Assembly (NCBI RefSeq): GCF_900590755.1
Contig: NZ_UUOC01000025.1
Coordinates: 62,001-126,000 of the forward strand
Direction of reading: 5' to 3'
DNA from: Pseudomonas viridiflava
GTDB taxonomy: Bacteria; Pseudomonadota; Gammaproteobacteria; Pseudomonadales; Pseudomonadaceae
Length of the DNA: 64,000 bases
Shown: one piece after another, positions 27,979 to 39,169 of the stretch
Layout: each line of letters starts with the position of its first letter
Position numbering within the stretch: position 1 is the stretch's first letter
The notes under the pieces: generated by a model
What the model saw: only the letters and a program-made list of their open reading frames with translations
Told to the model about the DNA's origin: nothing
The model's database searches: none
Made by a program: the position numbers and the translations under genes

Positions 27979-28233
27979 TCAATCCAGCTTCTTGCGAATC
28001 CAGTACAGGAAGGTGCCGTCCGCAGCCTGCTGATCCACCAGCTCGTGGCCAAGGAACACGCAGAACTTGGGAATATCGCGGCGGGTCGACGGATCGGTGG
28101 CAATAACTTTGAGCAAGCCCCCGGCCTGAAGGTCGCGGACCTTCTGGTGCAGCATCATCACCGGCTCAGGGCAATTGAGGCCGCTGGCATCAAGGATGGC
28201 ATCAACGGGGTGGTTTTCGATGGGGTCAGACAT
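27979..28233 (-). CDS. tusA: Sulfur carrier protein TusA
   Basis: The product is 84 residues. TusA passes persulfide sulfur from IscS to the tRNA 2-thiolation relay. The sulfur-carrying Cys lies in [15 protein letters not shown] near residue 21, followed by [14 protein letters not shown]. The length and motif are exact for the family. It lies upstream of pdxB in the same direction, 123 bp away. Confidence 0.96.
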   Translation of the reverse strand: MSDPIENHPVDAILDASGLNCPEPVMMLHQKVRDLQAGGLLKVIATDPSTRRDIPKFCVFLGHELVDQQAADGTFLYWIRKKLD

Positions 28234-28293
28234 AAGCGCTCCAGAAACTGGCGGGCATTATCGCTTGATCGGGGCTTGCATCCAACTGTCTCG

Positions 28294-28764
28294 CTAGCTT
28301 CCGAAGGCGTCCTTCAAAAAGCCCGGCGCAATGTAGCGCTCGTAATGGGCCTCGGACAGCAGGAAGAATTCCCGATCAATGGCGTCGCGCAGATCAGGCA
28401 GCGGCCAGTCACGAAACTCCGGCAGCAGCGCCAGACCGTAAGCTTCTATATTGCTGATGACCCGCGCGCCCCGGGCAATCAGTTGATAAGCCCAGCAATA
28501 TTCCGACTGGTTGGGCACAAAGCGGATTTTGCGCAGCTCCAGTTGCTGGCGCAGCTTGCCAGCATCGAAGACTTCCAGCTTGGCCGTCATGACCTGCACC
28601 AGCAGTTGCTCAAGCCTGAGCCACACGGCTCTTTTCTCGGCCTCGTCGTAACCGTTCCAGTTGATCACTTCATGGTGGAAACGCTTGCAGCCACGGCACA
28701 CCAGATCCCCGTAAACAGTGGAGCAAAGGCCGACGCAGGGCGTTTTGATGATTTGATTGGGCAT
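28294..28764 (-). CDS. DUF1289 domain protein
   Basis: About 156 residues. The N-terminal DUF1289 segment has four Cys, CVGLCSTVYGDLVCRGCKRFHHEVINW, which suggests a zinc or iron-sulfur site. A helical tail of about 100 residues follows and has no clear match. The function is unknown. The ATG at 28764 is preferred over TTG 28773; neither has a strong ribosome site. It precedes tusA by 60 bp in the same direction. Confidence 0.8.
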   Translation of the reverse strand: MPNQIIKTPCVGLCSTVYGDLVCRGCKRFHHEVINWNGYDEAEKRAVWLRLEQLLVQVMTAKLEVFDAGKLRQQLELRKIRFVPNQSEYCWAYQLIARGARVISNIEAYGLALLPEFRDWPLPDLRDAIDREFFLLSEAHYERYIAPGFLKDAFGS

Positions 28765-28911
28765 GGCAGACAAGGCAACGACAGGCGAGAACGAGCCCGC
28801 ATATTAGCCCTTTGTCTAACAACCATCACCCCCGAACGTGTAGGGCTAACTTACCTTTACGCGAGATTTGCCGTAGAATCAGCGAGCCTTTTAAGGCGCC
28901 AATGTCCGTTG

Positions 28912-29107
28912 GAAGCTGTTTTCAAAGCGTCACGAGCACAGTCAAAGTAACCCCGCAGTCGGTGTTGACGCAGGTTTCAAGCCCTCGTCAACACTTCATC
29001 AGCACAGCCCTGCAGGCGTAAAACTTTGAAAACAGCTTCTGTAAGGAATTGCCGAAACCCTGACCAAGGAACTCAAAAAGTTTCGTCGTGCAGGTTTTCG
29101 GGCAATT
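28912..29107 (+). promoter_or_regulatory. Highly structured leader of acnB
   Basis: A perfect 16-base inverted repeat (arms 28912-28927 and 29024-29039, core GAAGCTGTTTTCAAAG) encloses a second one (28962-28970 and 28986-28994, GTGTTGACG and inverse). A third imperfect stem (29047-29062 with 29091-29107) follows and ends 53 bases before the GTG start. No T run follows, so a terminator is not evident. The structure suggests post-transcriptional control of acnB, or a small RNA of its own. Confidence 0.55.
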
Positions 29108-29159
29108 GCTGGATGAGCGTCCCGGACACCCATTTGGGACCACTGATGAGGGTAATACT

Positions 29160-31769
29160 GTGCTTGAAGCCTACCGTAAACACATCGAAGAGCGTGCCGC
29201 CCAGGGTATCGTGCCCCAGCCGCTTAACGCCGAACAAACTGCAGGCCTGATCGAGCTGCTGAAGAATCCCCCGGCTGGCGAAGAAGCTTTCCTTGTCGAT
29301 CTGATCACCAATCGCATTCCACCTGGCGTTGACGAAGCTGCCTACGTCAAAGCCGGTTTCCTGTCTGCCCTGGCCAAGGGCGAAGTCACCTCGCCACTGA
29401 TCGACAAAAAACGCGCTGTTGAACTGCTCGGCACCATGCAGGGCGGCTACAACATCGTGACCATGGTCGACCTGCTCGACGATGCCGAGTTGTCGGCCGT
29501 TGCTGCTGAACAACTGAAGCACACCCTGCTGATGTTCGACGCGTTCCACGACGTCGCTGAAAAAGCCAAGAACGGCAATGCCAACGCGCAAGCCGTGCTG
29601 CAATCCTGGGCTGATGGCGAGTGGTTCAAGAAGCGTCCGACCCTGGCTGACAAAATCAGCCTGCGCGTGTTCAAGGTCACCGGCGAAACCAACACTGACG
29701 ACCTGTCCCCTGCCCCGGATGCCTGGTCCCGCCCTGACATCCCGCTGCACGCCCTGGCCATGCTGAAAATGGCCCGCGACGGTATCGTGCCGGACGTACA
29801 AGGCTCCATCGGTCCGATGAAGCAGATCGAAGAAATGCGCGGCCAGGGTTTCCCGATCGCCTACGTGGGCGACGTGGTCGGCACCGGTTCTTCGCGTAAG
29901 TCCGCGACCAACTCGGTTCTGTGGTTCTTCGGCGACGACGTTCCTTACGTGCCGAACAAGCGCGCTGGCGGTTTCTGCTTCGGCAGCAAAATCGCTCCGA
30001 TCTTCTACAACACCATGGAAGATGCCGGCGCACTGCCAATCGAATTCGACGTCAGCAACATGCACATGGGCGACGTGATCGACCTGTATCCGCATGCTGG
30101 CAAAGTTTGCAAGCACGGCACCGATGAAGTCCTGACCACCTTCGAAATGAAGACCCCGGTTCTGCTGGACGAAGTTCGTGCTGGCGGTCGTATCCCGCTG
30201 ATCATCGGCCGTGGCCTGACCGACAAGGCTCGTGCTGAGCTGGGTCTGGGCCCAACCGATCTGTTCAAGCTGCCAGAGCCACCGGCCGAAAGCGACAAGG
30301 GTTACACCCTGGCGCAGAAAATGGTCGGCAAGGCCTGCGGTCTGCCGGAAGGTAAAGGTGTTCGTCCAGGTACTTACTGCGAACCGAAGATGACCACCGT
30401 CGGCTCCCAGGACACCACTGGCCCGATGACCCGCGACGAGCTGAAAGACCTGGCATGCCTGGGTTTCTCCGCCGATCTGGTCATGCAGTCGTTCTGCCAC
30501 ACCGCTGCTTATCCAAAACCGATCGACGTCACCACGCACCACACGCTGCCTGACTTCATCATGACCCGTGGCGGCGTTTCCCTGCGTCCGGGCGACGGCA
30601 TCATCCACAGCTGGCTGAACCGCATGCTGCTGCCGGACACCGTCGGCACCGGTGGTGACTCCCACACCCGCTTCCCGATGGGCATTTCCTTCCCGGCCGG
30701 TTCCGGTCTGGTTGCGTTTGCTGCTGCCACCGGCGTTATGCCGCTGGACATGCCGGAATCGATCCTCGTGCGCTTCAAGGGCAAGATGCAACCTGGCATC
30801 ACCCTGCGCGACCTGGTTCACGCCATTCCTTACTTCGCGATCCAGTCGGGCTTGCTGACAGTCGAGAAGAAAGGCAAGAAGAACGCCTTCTCCGGTCGCA
30901 TCCTGGAGATCGAAGGCCTTGATGACCTGAGCATCGAACAGGCATTCGAACTGTCCGACGCTTCGGCCGAGCGCTCTGCTGCCGGATGCACCATCAAGCT
31001 GTCGAAAGAGTCGATCACCGAGTACCTGAACTCCAACATCACCCTGCTGCGCTGGATGATCGGCGAAGGCTACGGCGATGTACGTACTCTGGAACGTCGC
31101 GCTCAAGCGATGGAAGCCTGGGTTGCCAACCCTGAGCTGATGGTTGCCGATGCTGACGCCGAATACGCTGAAATCATCGAAATCGACCTGGCCGACGTTA
31201 AAGAGCCTGTGCTCTGCGCGCCGAACGACCCGGACGACGCCCGCCTGCTGTCCAGCGTTGCCGGCGAGAAGATCGACGAAGTGTTCATCGGTTCGTGCAT
31301 GACCAACATCGGCCACTTCCGCGCTGCGGGCAAGTTGCTGGATCAGGTCAAAGGCCAGCTGCCAACCCGCCTGTGGTTGTCTCCGCCGACCAAGATGGAC
31401 GCTCACCAGCTGACGGAAGAAGGCTACTACGGCATCTACGGCAAGGCTGGCGCGCGCATGGAAATGCCGGGCTGCTCACTGTGCATGGGCAACCAGGCAC
31501 GTGTTGAGCCGAACTCGACTGTTGTGTCGACTTCGACTCGTAACTTCCCGAACCGTCTGGGCGACGGCGCGAATGTCTACCTGGCCTCGGCCGAGCTGGC
31601 ATCCGTTGCATCGATCCTGGGTCGCCTGCCGACCGTCGAGGAGTACATGGAATACGCGAAGCAGATCGACACCATGGCAGCGGACGTTTATCGCTACCTG
31701 AGCTTCGACCAGATCGCCGAGTTCCGTGACATCGCAGCGAGCGCCAACATCCCGGTTGTTCAAGCGTAA
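29160..31769 (+). CDS. acnB: Aconitate hydratase B (bifunctional with 2-methylisocitrate dehydratase)
   Basis: The product is 869 residues from a GTG with GAGGGTAA upstream, near the usual 865. AcnB interconverts citrate and isocitrate in the TCA cycle. The N-terminal HEAT-like domain starts [16 protein letters not shown]. The swivel domain has [20 protein letters not shown]. The [4Fe-4S] ligands are the Cys of [11 protein letters not shown] and of GCSLCMGNQ near the C-terminus. The GTG at 29160 is chosen over an upstream frame opening at 29088. The family is known to bind RNA when iron is scarce, which is of interest given the folded leader. Confidence 0.97.
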   Translation: MLEAYRKHIEERAAQGIVPQPLNAEQTAGLIELLKNPPAGEEAFLVDLITNRIPPGVDEAAYVKAGFLSALAKGEVTSPLIDKKRAVELLGTMQGGYNIVTMVDLLDDAELSAVAAEQLKHTLLMFDAFHDVAEKAKNGNANAQAVLQSWADGEWFKKRPTLADKISLRVFKVTGETNTDDLSPAPDAWSRPDIPLHALAMLKMARDGIVPDVQGSIGPMKQIEEMRGQGFPIAYVGDVVGTGSSRKSATNSVLWFFGDDVPYVPNKRAGGFCFGSKIAPIFYNTMEDAGALPIEFDVSNMHMGDVIDLYPHAGKVCKHGTDEVLTTFEMKTPVLLDEVRAGGRIPLIIGRGLTDKARAELGLGPTDLFKLPEPPAESDKGYTLAQKMVGKACGLPEGKGVRPGTYCEPKMTTVGSQDTTGPMTRDELKDLACLGFSADLVMQSFCHTAAYPKPIDVTTHHTLPDFIMTRGGVSLRPGDGIIHSWLNRMLLPDTVGTGGDSHTRFPMGISFPAGSGLVAFAAATGVMPLDMPESILVRFKGKMQPGITLRDLVHAIPYFAIQSGLLTVEKKGKKNAFSGRILEIEGLDDLSIEQAFELSDASAERSAAGCTIKLSKESITEYLNSNITLLRWMIGEGYGDVRTLERRAQAMEAWVANPELMVADADAEYAEIIEIDLADVKEPVLCAPNDPDDARLLSSVAGEKIDEVFIGSCMTNIGHFRAAGKLLDQVKGQLPTRLWLSPPTKMDAHQLTEEGYYGIYGKAGARMEMPGCSLCMGNQARVEPNSTVVSTSTRNFPNRLGDGANVYLASAELASVASILGRLPTVEEYMEYAKQIDTMAADVYRYLSFDQIAEFRDIAASANIPVVQA

Positions 31770-31790
31770 AACGCCACACAGCGTTATAAA

Positions 31791-31816
31791 AACCCCGTCC
31801 TTGTGACGGGGTTTTT
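31791..31816 (+). terminator. acnB terminator
   Basis: AACCCCGTC-CTTGT-GACGGGGTT runs into TTTTT, 21 bases after the stop. Confidence 0.9.
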
Positions 31817-31973
31817 TATTGCCTGCCTGATCAAATGCTATCGCGACCTCCTCTACCTACAGGATTTACCCCGTAGAACCGGCTTTAGCCGGGAGGATGT
31901 CAGCACAGACGCCACAGCTGCCCTTCAGAAACATCACCCTACGCGCTGAATCCAAAGCCCGAATCGCGCCCAA

Positions 31974-32006
31974 AAAAAGACCGCTCAATGAGCGGCCTTC
32001 TTTTAT
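31974..32006 (-). terminator. ppiD terminator
   Basis: On the minus strand CCGCTCA-TTGAGCGG is followed by TCTTTTTTT, within 50 bases of the ppiD stop. On the plus strand it also has a T-rich tail, so it may serve both ways. Confidence 0.85.
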
Positions 32007-32021
32007 TGCCAGATCAAACCA

Positions 32022-33893
32022 TCAAAAGCGCTGGATCTTGGCCTTGCTTTCCAGCTGAGCACGGTAAGCAGCGAAATCCTGCTGCCCTTCACGCGAAGCG
32101 AGGAAACGACGGTACTGAGCTTTCTCGGCATCAGTCGGTGCGGCTGCCTGATTCACGCCATTGAGACGAACAATCACGAAGCTGCCGTCTGCCAGCGCAA
32201 GGCTGGTGAACTCCGGCTTGTCCTTGCCTTCAGGCTTGGGCATGCGGAACAGCGCTTGCAGCACAGCCGGGTCGACGCCTTCCTGGCCGCGGGTGACCGC
32301 TTCCATGACGTTCCAGCTATGACCATCCTGCTTGGCTGCCAATGGAATCTTGCCATCACGCAGACCAGCCAACAGCGCTTCGCCTTTGGACTTCACTGCT
32401 TCGGCAGCGTGATCCTTGACCAGCTTGGCGCGGATTGCCGTTGCAACGGCTTCCAGCGGCAATTGCTCAGGCATGCGGTGCTCTTTGGAGCGCACCACCA
32501 CTACGGTCTCAGGATCCAGCTCCAGAGCGTTGCTGTTGGAGCCTTCTTCCAGCACTTCAGGACTGAAAGCAGCCTGAATCACCGCACGATTAGCCGTCAG
32601 ACCTTCGCCGCCTTCACGACCGAACGGGGCACTGGTCTGCACTTTCAGACCAAGGTCCTGAGCCGGCTGGGCCAGATCGGAAGCTTCGAAAGCCGAGTCT
32701 TCTAGCTGCTTGGTAGCCTCGACGAAACGCTGCTCAACCTGCTGGGATTTCGCGTCGTTGGTCAGCTTGCCTTTCAGGCTGGCAAATGTAGGCACCGACG
32801 GTGCTTCCACGCCCAGCAGCTTGATCAGGTGCCAGCCGAAATCGCTGCGTACCGGAGCAGAAACCTGGTCTTTGTTCAGCGCATACAGCGCGTCTTCAAA
32901 GGCCGGGTCGTAGACGCCCTTGCCTGCATAGCCCAGGTCACCGCCCTTGGAAGCCGAACCCGGATCCTGGGAGAATTCCTTGGCCAGCGCGGCGAAGTCT
33001 TCACCTTTGGCCAGACGCTGTTGAATTTCTTCAATCTTCGCCTTGGCCTGGGCGTCGGTCATCTTGTCATTCACATCGATCAGGATGTGCGCGCCACGGC
33101 GCTGTTCGGCAAGATTAGCGATTTCCTTCTGGTACGCCGCCTGCAGATCCTCATCCTTGACCTGCACCTTGTCGAAGAAAGACGATTTCTTCAGTTCGAT
33201 GTAATCCAGGACAACCTGCTCAGGGCTCATGAACTCTTTGGCGTGTTCATCGTAGTGAGCCTTGATTTCATCATCGGTCACTTTTACCGAAGACGTGTCG
33301 GCAGCAATGGTCAGCGAAGCGAAATCACGGGTCTGCTTTTCCAGACGGGCAAAAGCTTCAACCTGTGCATCGGTCACAAAAGCGCTGCCAGCGACACCGG
33401 CACGAACCTGACCGATCAGCATTTCCTGAGCCAGCATCTGGCGGAATTGCAGACGGGTGAAGCCCAATTGACGAATAACCTGATCAAAGCGGTCGGCGTT
33501 GAATTTGCCATCGACCTGGAACTCAGGTGTCTGCAAAATCTGCTGATCCAGCGAAGCTTCGGAGAAGGTGAACTTTGCATCGCTGGCGCCCTGAAGCAGC
33601 AGCTTGCGGTCAACCAGGCCTTTCAAGGCCGAGTCGCGGAGCATCTTTTCATCCAGCAAGGCAGGATCGAAATCCTTGCCCAGTTGCTGCATGAGCTGGC
33701 GACGTTGCATGTCGACGGCCTGGCTCAACTCGTTCTTGGTGATTTCCTCACCATTGACCTTGGCGGCGTCCTGGCTGGTGCTGGTGGACCTGAAAATCGC
33801 ATCGAAACCCGTCAAAGCCATCAAGGCAATGATGACTCCGATGATTGTCTTGGCAATCCAGCCTTGTGAATTGTCCCTGATGTTCTGCAGCAT
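32022..33893 (-). CDS. ppiD: Periplasmic folding chaperone PpiD (SurA-N/parvulin)
   Basis: The product is 623 residues. A single membrane helix ([18 protein letters not shown], residues 13-31) anchors it to the inner membrane, facing the periplasm. A SurA-N-like chaperone part is followed by one parvulin domain ([10 protein letters not shown] through [10 protein letters not shown], near residues 255-360). PpiD meets proteins as they leave the Sec channel. GGGGGACGC stands before the ATG at 33893. It ends the tig-to-ppiD cluster. Confidence 0.95.
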   Translation of the reverse strand: MLQNIRDNSQGWIAKTIIGVIIALMALTGFDAIFRSTSTSQDAAKVNGEEITKNELSQAVDMQRRQLMQQLGKDFDPALLDEKMLRDSALKGLVDRKLLLQGASDAKFTFSEASLDQQILQTPEFQVDGKFNADRFDQVIRQLGFTRLQFRQMLAQEMLIGQVRAGVAGSAFVTDAQVEAFARLEKQTRDFASLTIAADTSSVKVTDDEIKAHYDEHAKEFMSPEQVVLDYIELKKSSFFDKVQVKDEDLQAAYQKEIANLAEQRRGAHILIDVNDKMTDAQAKAKIEEIQQRLAKGEDFAALAKEFSQDPGSASKGGDLGYAGKGVYDPAFEDALYALNKDQVSAPVRSDFGWHLIKLLGVEAPSVPTFASLKGKLTNDAKSQQVEQRFVEATKQLEDSAFEASDLAQPAQDLGLKVQTSAPFGREGGEGLTANRAVIQAAFSPEVLEEGSNSNALELDPETVVVVRSKEHRMPEQLPLEAVATAIRAKLVKDHAAEAVKSKGEALLAGLRDGKIPLAAKQDGHSWNVMEAVTRGQEGVDPAVLQALFRMPKPEGKDKPEFTSLALADGSFVIVRLNGVNQAAAPTDAEKAQYRRFLASREGQQDFAAYRAQLESKAKIQRF

Positions 33894-33958
33894 GCGTCCC
33901 CCAAAACGGTTGTACTGACTAACCAACCGCGGAGCGTGGGTAGAAAGCGGATAGAAGA

Positions 33959-33982
33959 AAGGCGCATCCGAGGATGCGCCTT
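33959..33982 (-). terminator. hupB terminator
   Basis: A ten-base perfect stem (AGGCGCATCC and inverse) with a tight loop is followed by a T/C-rich tail on the minus strand, between hupB and ppiD. Confidence 0.75.
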
Positions 33983-34114
33983 CTCGTAACTGGCGAAGCG
34001 GACGGGGGCTGGTAACCGCGACCCCGGTGTGTCAGGCCGGATAACCGACCGCACTACCGCTGCGCTTGCCGACACAGAATGAATTCTGTTCGGTTGGGCA
34101 AAGGCTTTGAGAAC

Positions 34115-34387
34115 TTAGTTGACAGCTTCTTTCAGGGCTTTACCGGCTTTGAAGCCTGGTTTTTTAGCAGCAGCGATTTCAAGCGTCTTGCCCGTCTGAG
34201 GGTTACGACCGATACGCGCTGGACGATCAGTGACGGAGAAGGTACCGAAACCAACCAGTACAACAGAGTCGCCAGCCTTGAGAGCGCCAGTGACGGATTC
34301 GATTACTGCGTCCAGCGCACGGCCAGCAGCGGCTTTCGGGATATCAGCGGATGCGGCGATAGCATCAATCAGTTCCGACTTGTTCAC
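34115..34387 (-). CDS. hupB: DNA-binding protein HU-beta
   Basis: The product is 90 residues, the exact HU length. Signs are [28 protein letters not shown], the [27 protein letters not shown] arms with the intercalating Pro, and a Lys-rich C-terminus. HU bends DNA and organises the nucleoid. It stands after lon, as in other pseudomonads. Confidence 0.98.
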   Translation of the reverse strand: MNKSELIDAIAASADIPKAAAGRALDAVIESVTGALKAGDSVVLVGFGTFSVTDRPARIGRNPQTGKTLEIAAAKKPGFKAGKALKEAVN

Positions 34388-34529
34388 TCTAAGTCCCCTT
34401 ATGTCTATATTGAGTATGTTTCTAAGTTTTTTTGGTGTAGCAAAAACAAGCGCTGAATGGCCTGCAGACGCTTAGAAGAGCCGCTTTATAACAAGGGCTC
34501 TAAAAAGCTGTCAAGGCAGGCCGCCCAGA

Positions 34530-36926
34530 CTAATGCGTGCTAATTCTTTCCTTAGAGTCAGACTCGCGTTTTTCGTCCTTTGCAACCATCTCGGGAGCCA
34601 CATCCGGCAAGGGCTCCGGCGCGTATTGCAGCGCAATTTGCAGGACTTCGTCAATCCATTTAACTGGCTTGATTTGCAGGTCCGCCTTGATGTTGTCGGG
34701 AATCTCTTTCAGATCGCGAACGTTTTCTTCAGGAATGATCACCGTCTTGATGCCACCACGGTGTGCCGCCAGCAGTTTTTCCTTCAAGCCACCGATAGCC
34801 AGAACCTGACCGCGCAAGGTGATTTCGCCAGTCATGGCGACGTCGGCACGCACCGGAATCTGTGTCAGGGCTGAAACAAGCGCCGTGCACATGCCTACGC
34901 CTGCGCTAGGGCCATCTTTCGGGGTTGCCCCTTCTGGCATGTGGATGTGCGTGTCGCGCTTCTCATGGAAGTCCAGAGGGATTCCCAGGCTTTTCGCGCG
35001 GCTGCGCACCACGGTCAATGCCGCCGTGATCGATTCAACCATCACATCACCGAGCGAACCCGTCTTGATCAACTGGCCTTTGCCCGGCACTACAGCTGCT
35101 TCGATGGTCAGCAATTCACCGCCCACCTGGGTCCACGCCAGACCGGTAACCTGCCCGATCTGATCCTGCTGCTCGGCCAGGCCGTAGCGGAATTTGCGCA
35201 CACCGAGGAAGTGCTCAAGCATTTCTGCACTGACACGAATTGCAAAACGTTTTTCCTGCGCATGCTCTTTAACCGCCTTGCGGCAGACTTTGGCAATTTG
35301 CCGCTCAAGGCTACGCACGCCCGCTTCACGCGTGTAATAACGCACGATGTCGCGGATCGCTTCTTCGTCAAACTCCACCTCGCCTTTCTTCAAACCGTTG
35401 GCCTGAAGCTGTTTGGGCGTGAGGTATTTGACGGCGATGTTGATCTTTTCGTCTTCGGTGTAGCCTGGCAAACGAATAACTTCCATCCGGTCGAGCAGAG
35501 CCGCCGGGATGTTCATCGAGTTTGCGGTACACAGGAACATTACGTCAGAAAGGTCGTAATCGACTTCCAGATAATGGTCGTTGAAGTTGTGGTTCTGCTC
35601 CGGATCGAGCACCTCTAGCAGTGCCGAAGCCGGATCGCCACGCATGTCGCTGCCCATCTTGTCGATTTCATCGAGCAGGAACAGCGGGTTGCGGACACCC
35701 ACCTTTGTCATCTTTTGAATCAATCTACCCGGCATCGACCCGATATAAGTCCGGCGGTGACCGCGAATTTCAGCTTCGTCACGCACGCCACCCAATGCCA
35801 TACGTACGAATTTGCGGTTGGTCGCGCTGGCGATCGACTCGGCCAGAGAGGTTTTACCCACACCCGGCGGGCCAACCAGACACAGGACCGGACCGCGAAT
35901 TTTCTTCACGCGCTTTTGAACGGCGAGGTATTCCAGGATGCGCTCTTTGACTTCCTCCAGACCATAGTGATCTGCGTCGAGAATGTCTTCAGCACGAGCC
36001 AGGTCCAGACGAACCTTGCTCTGCGCCTTCCACGGCACCTGAACCAGCCAGTCGATGTAAGAACGGACCACAGTCGCTTCAGCTGACATCGGCGACATTT
36101 GCTTGAGCTTGTTCAGCTCCGCCGTCGCTTTGGTCATGGCGTCTTTAGGCAGGCCAGCATTATCGATGCGCTTTTTCAGCTCTTCGATTTCGTTATGGCC
36201 TTCTTCGCCGTCGCCGAGTTCTTTCTGAATAGCCTTCATCTGCTCATTCAGGTAGTACTCGCGCTGGCTGCGCTCCATCTGTTTTTTGACCCGGCCGCGA
36301 ATGCGCTTCTCGACCTGCAGCAGATCGATTTCGGCATCCAGCAAGGCGAGCACATGCTCAACCCGGGCGGACAGATCGATGATTTCGAGGATTTCCTGCT
36401 TCTGCTCGATTTTCAGCGCCATGTGCGCGGCCATGGTGTCTACCAGACGGCCAGGCTCATCGATGCTGTTGAGGGAAGACAAGACTTCAGCCGGCACTTT
36501 CTTGCCTAGCTGGACGTATTGTTCGAACTGGGCCAACAGGCTGCGCACGAACACTTCAGATTCACGATCAGGTGCATCGACCTCATCGATCAGGGCAACT
36601 TCTGCGCGGCAGTGTCCATCGATCTCGATGAAGCGCTCGACAGAACCACGCTGCTCGCCTTCGACCAGCACCTTGACAGTGCCGTCAGGCAATTTGAGCA
36701 ACTGCAATACGGTTGCAATGGTGCCGACGTTATAAAGAGCGTCTTCACCTGGATCATCATCTGCAGGATTTCTTTGCGCGAGCAACAGGATCTGCTTGTC
36801 GCCTGTCATCGCCGCCTCCAGGGCTTCGATAGACTTCTCGCGCCCCACGAACAGCGGGATAACCATGTGCGGATAAACCACAACATCGCGCAATGGCAAG
36901 AGAGGCAATTCAATGGTCGTTTTCAT
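34530..36926 (-). CDS. lon: ATP-dependent protease Lon
   Basis: The product is 798 residues. An N-terminal LON domain (about 1-210) starts TIELPLLPLRDVVVYPHMVIPLFVGR. The AAA+ module has Walker A GPPGVGKTSLAES and Walker B LFLLDEIDKM. The protease domain has the Ser of PKDGPSAGVGM and the Lys of AIGGLKEKLLAAHRGG. Lon removes misfolded and short-lived regulators. It has its own upstream promoter of heat-shock type, 172 bp from clpX. The length is normal for LonA. Confidence 0.98.
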   Translation of the reverse strand: MKTTIELPLLPLRDVVVYPHMVIPLFVGREKSIEALEAAMTGDKQILLLAQRNPADDDPGEDALYNVGTIATVLQLLKLPDGTVKVLVEGEQRGSVERFIEIDGHCRAEVALIDEVDAPDRESEVFVRSLLAQFEQYVQLGKKVPAEVLSSLNSIDEPGRLVDTMAAHMALKIEQKQEILEIIDLSARVEHVLALLDAEIDLLQVEKRIRGRVKKQMERSQREYYLNEQMKAIQKELGDGEEGHNEIEELKKRIDNAGLPKDAMTKATAELNKLKQMSPMSAEATVVRSYIDWLVQVPWKAQSKVRLDLARAEDILDADHYGLEEVKERILEYLAVQKRVKKIRGPVLCLVGPPGVGKTSLAESIASATNRKFVRMALGGVRDEAEIRGHRRTYIGSMPGRLIQKMTKVGVRNPLFLLDEIDKMGSDMRGDPASALLEVLDPEQNHNFNDHYLEVDYDLSDVMFLCTANSMNIPAALLDRMEVIRLPGYTEDEKINIAVKYLTPKQLQANGLKKGEVEFDEEAIRDIVRYYTREAGVRSLERQIAKVCRKAVKEHAQEKRFAIRVSAEMLEHFLGVRKFRYGLAEQQDQIGQVTGLAWTQVGGELLTIEAAVVPGKGQLIKTGSLGDVMVESITAALTVVRSRAKSLGIPLDFHEKRDTHIHMPEGATPKDGPSAGVGMCTALVSALTQIPVRADVAMTGEITLRGQVLAIGGLKEKLLAAHRGGIKTVIIPEENVRDLKEIPDNIKADLQIKPVKWIDEVLQIALQYAPEPLPDVAPEMVAKDEKRESDSKERISTH

Positions 36927-36980
36927 GATTTCGCCTCTACGGCGGCCATGTGGCCGTGGACAGGAATGAGCTTGAATTCA

Positions 36981-37009
36981 AGATGGGGGTAGTTCCCCGA
37001 AAAAACAAG
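36981..37009 (-). promoter_or_regulatory. Predicted sigma-32 promoter of lon
   Basis: On the minus strand CTTGTTT, a 14-base spacer, and CCCCATCT match the heat-shock consensus (CTTGAAA and CCCCATNT). The predicted start lies about 50 bases before the lon ATG. Confidence 0.75.
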
Positions 37010-37027
37010 CCTTGAGGCAGGAAATGC

Positions 37028-37050
37028 AAAAGGGGCCCGAAGGCCCCTTT
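37028..37050 (-). terminator. clpX terminator
   Basis: On the minus strand AAAGGGGCC-TTCG-GGCCCCTTT forms a stable UUCG-capped hairpin ending in T, about 50 bases after clpX. Confidence 0.85.
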
Positions 37051-37098
37051 ATATTCATGCAGCTAATTGCGCAGCATTTCCACAAGCAGCACTGTCGC

Positions 37099-38382
37099 TT
37101 ACGCGTCAGGTGCGGCCTTAGCTGGCGGCTCGCTGTTTTCGTAGATCAACAGCGGCTTGGACGTGCCTTCGATAACACTTTCGTCGATCACCACCTTGCT
37201 CACCTCGGACTGCGAGGGGATTTCGTACATGGTGTCGAGCAGAACGCCTTCGAGAATGGAGCGCAACCCACGTGCACCGGTCTTACGCTCAAGCGCACGA
37301 CGGGCAACAGACTTCAGGGCATCGGTACGGAACTCGAGGTCCACACCTTCCATTTCGAACAACTTGGCGTACTGCTTGGTCAGGGCATTTTTCGGCTCGG
37401 TGAGAATCTGCATCAACGCAGCCTCATCCAGCTCGTCCAATGTCGCCAGGACCGGCAGACGGCCGACGAATTCCGGAATCAAACCGAACTTGACCAAATC
37501 GTCAGGCTCGACTTCACGCAGGGACTCACCGACTTTCTTGCCTTCTTCCTTGCTGCGAACTTCTGCGTTGAAACCGATACCGCCTTTGGTGGAACGGTTT
37601 TGAATAACCTTTTCCAGACCAGAGAAAGCACCGCCACAGATGAACAGGATGTTACGGGTGTCAACCTGAAGGAATTCCTGCTGCGGGTGCTTTCGACCAC
37701 CTTGAGGCGGAACGGAAGCGACCGTACCTTCGATCAGCTTGAGCAGGGCCTGCTGCACGCCTTCACCGGAAACGTCCCGAGTGATCGACGGGTTGTCAGA
37801 TTTGCGCGAGATCTTGTCGATCTCATCGATGTAGACAATGCCCATCTGGGCCTTTTCTACATCGTAATCGCACTTCTGCAGCAGCTTCTGAATGATGTTC
37901 TCGACATCTTCACCCACGTAACCCGCCTCGGTGAGGGTGGTTGCGTCGGCGATGGTGAACGGAACGTTCAGCAAGCGGGCCAGTGTTTCGGCAAGCAGGG
38001 TTTTACCCGAGCCTGTCGGGCCGATCAGCAAGATGTTGCTTTTGCCGAGTTCGACGTCGTCATTCTTTTTGTCGCGCTGGTTCAGACGCTTGTAGTGGTT
38101 ATACACCGCTACGGCCAGAACCTTTTTGGCACGCTCCTGACCAATCACATACTGATCAAGGATGCCGCTGATTTCTTTAGGCGAAGGCAATTTATGCGCG
38201 CTGCTTTCGGCCTGTGCTTCCTGCACCTCCTCGCGGATGATGTCATTGCACAGGTCGACGCACTCGTCGCAAATAAAGACCGAGGGGCCGGCAATCAACT
38301 TGCGTACTTCATGCTGGCTTTTGCCACAGAAGGAGCAATAGAGCAGCTTGCCGTTGTCCTCGCCGTTGCGGGTGTCAGTCAT
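37099..38382 (-). CDS. clpX: ATP-dependent Clp protease ATPase subunit ClpX
   Basis: The product is 427 residues. The N-terminal zinc domain has [11 protein letters not shown] and CDECVDLC. The AAA+ core has Walker [16 protein letters not shown] and Walker [11 protein letters not shown], with the sensor region beyond. ClpX unfolds tagged proteins into ClpP. The ATG at 38382 gives [12 protein letters not shown]; the frame runs on to 38415. It follows clpP, as expected. Confidence 0.98.
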   Translation of the reverse strand: MTDTRNGEDNGKLLYCSFCGKSQHEVRKLIAGPSVFICDECVDLCNDIIREEVQEAQAESSAHKLPSPKEISGILDQYVIGQERAKKVLAVAVYNHYKRLNQRDKKNDDVELGKSNILLIGPTGSGKTLLAETLARLLNVPFTIADATTLTEAGYVGEDVENIIQKLLQKCDYDVEKAQMGIVYIDEIDKISRKSDNPSITRDVSGEGVQQALLKLIEGTVASVPPQGGRKHPQQEFLQVDTRNILFICGGAFSGLEKVIQNRSTKGGIGFNAEVRSKEEGKKVGESLREVEPDDLVKFGLIPEFVGRLPVLATLDELDEAALMQILTEPKNALTKQYAKLFEMEGVDLEFRTDALKSVARRALERKTGARGLRSILEGVLLDTMYEIPSQSEVSKVVIDESVIEGTSKPLLIYENSEPPAKAAPDA

Positions 38383-38430
38383 TCGTTCGATCCAAATCCG
38401 ATAGGCTTGCAACACAAGATGAAGGCTATT

Positions 38431-38450
38431 GCGGGCTTTTTCAAGCCCGC
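38431..38450 (-). other. Hairpin between clpP and clpX
   Basis: GCGGGCTT-GAAA-AAGCCCGC on the minus strand is an eight-base stem with a GNRA loop. There is no T run, so it may be an attenuator or mRNA-stability element rather than a terminator. Confidence 0.6.
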
Positions 38451-38493
38451 CAGTGATCAGAGGAGCCGACCAACCCTATTTTGAGCTGCTTAT

Positions 38494-39129
38494 TTAAGCG
38501 GGGCGCTGAGTGATGACTTCATCGATCAGGCCGTACTCGCGCGCGGCTTCTGCACTCATGAAGTTATCGCGGTTGGTATCACGCTCGATTTCTTCGAGAG
38601 TGTGCCCGCTGTGTTTGGCCATCAGCGTGTTGAGGCGCTCACGAATGAAGAGGATTTCCTTGGCATGGATTTCGATATCCGAAGCCTGGCCCTGGAAACC
38701 GCCCAGTGGCTGGTGAATCATCACTCGCGAGTTCGGCAGGCAGAAACGCTTGCCCGGAGCACCGGCTGTCAGCAGGAACGCGCCCATGCTGCAAGCCTGA
38801 CCGATACAGGTGGTCGATACGTTCGGCTTGATGAACTGCATGGTGTCGTAGATCGACATGCCTGCAGTCACCGAACCGCCCGGTGAGTTGATGTAGAGAT
38901 GGATATCCTTGTCCGGGTTTTCCGCTTCAAGGAACAGCAGTTGCGCACAGATCAGGTTGGCCATGTAGTCTTCTACCGGGCCTACCAGAAAGATCACTCG
39001 CTCCTTGAGAAGACGCGAATAGATGTCATAGGCGCGTTCGCCACGGGCGGACTGCTCGATAACCATCGGGACCAGGCCGCCAGCGGCCTGGATGTCAGAG
39101 TTCTGCTGAATATAAGAATTGCGGGACAT
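38494..39129 (-). CDS. clpP: ATP-dependent Clp protease proteolytic subunit ClpP
   Basis: The product is 211 residues from the ATG at 39129 ([18 protein letters not shown]), like other Pseudomonas ClpP. The catalytic Ser lies in GQACSMGAF and the His in MIHQPLGGF. Other hallmarks are [21 protein letters not shown] and the handle helix. It forms the tetradecameric barrel with ClpX and ClpA. An ATG nine bases upstream is an alternative. Confidence 0.98.
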   Translation of the reverse strand: MSRNSYIQQNSDIQAAGGLVPMVIEQSARGERAYDIYSRLLKERVIFLVGPVEDYMANLICAQLLFLEAENPDKDIHLYINSPGGSVTAGMSIYDTMQFIKPNVSTTCIGQACSMGAFLLTAGAPGKRFCLPNSRVMIHQPLGGFQGQASDIEIHAKEILFIRERLNTLMAKHSGHTLEEIERDTNRDNFMSAEAAREYGLIDEVITQRPA

Positions 39130-39169
39130 GTCTCGCATTCACTCCCAAATAGTCATTTCTTGAATACGC

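Noticed and set aside
29073..31406. 777-residue open frame on the minus strand
   Set aside because: It lies antisense to acnB, whose protein is unmistakable.
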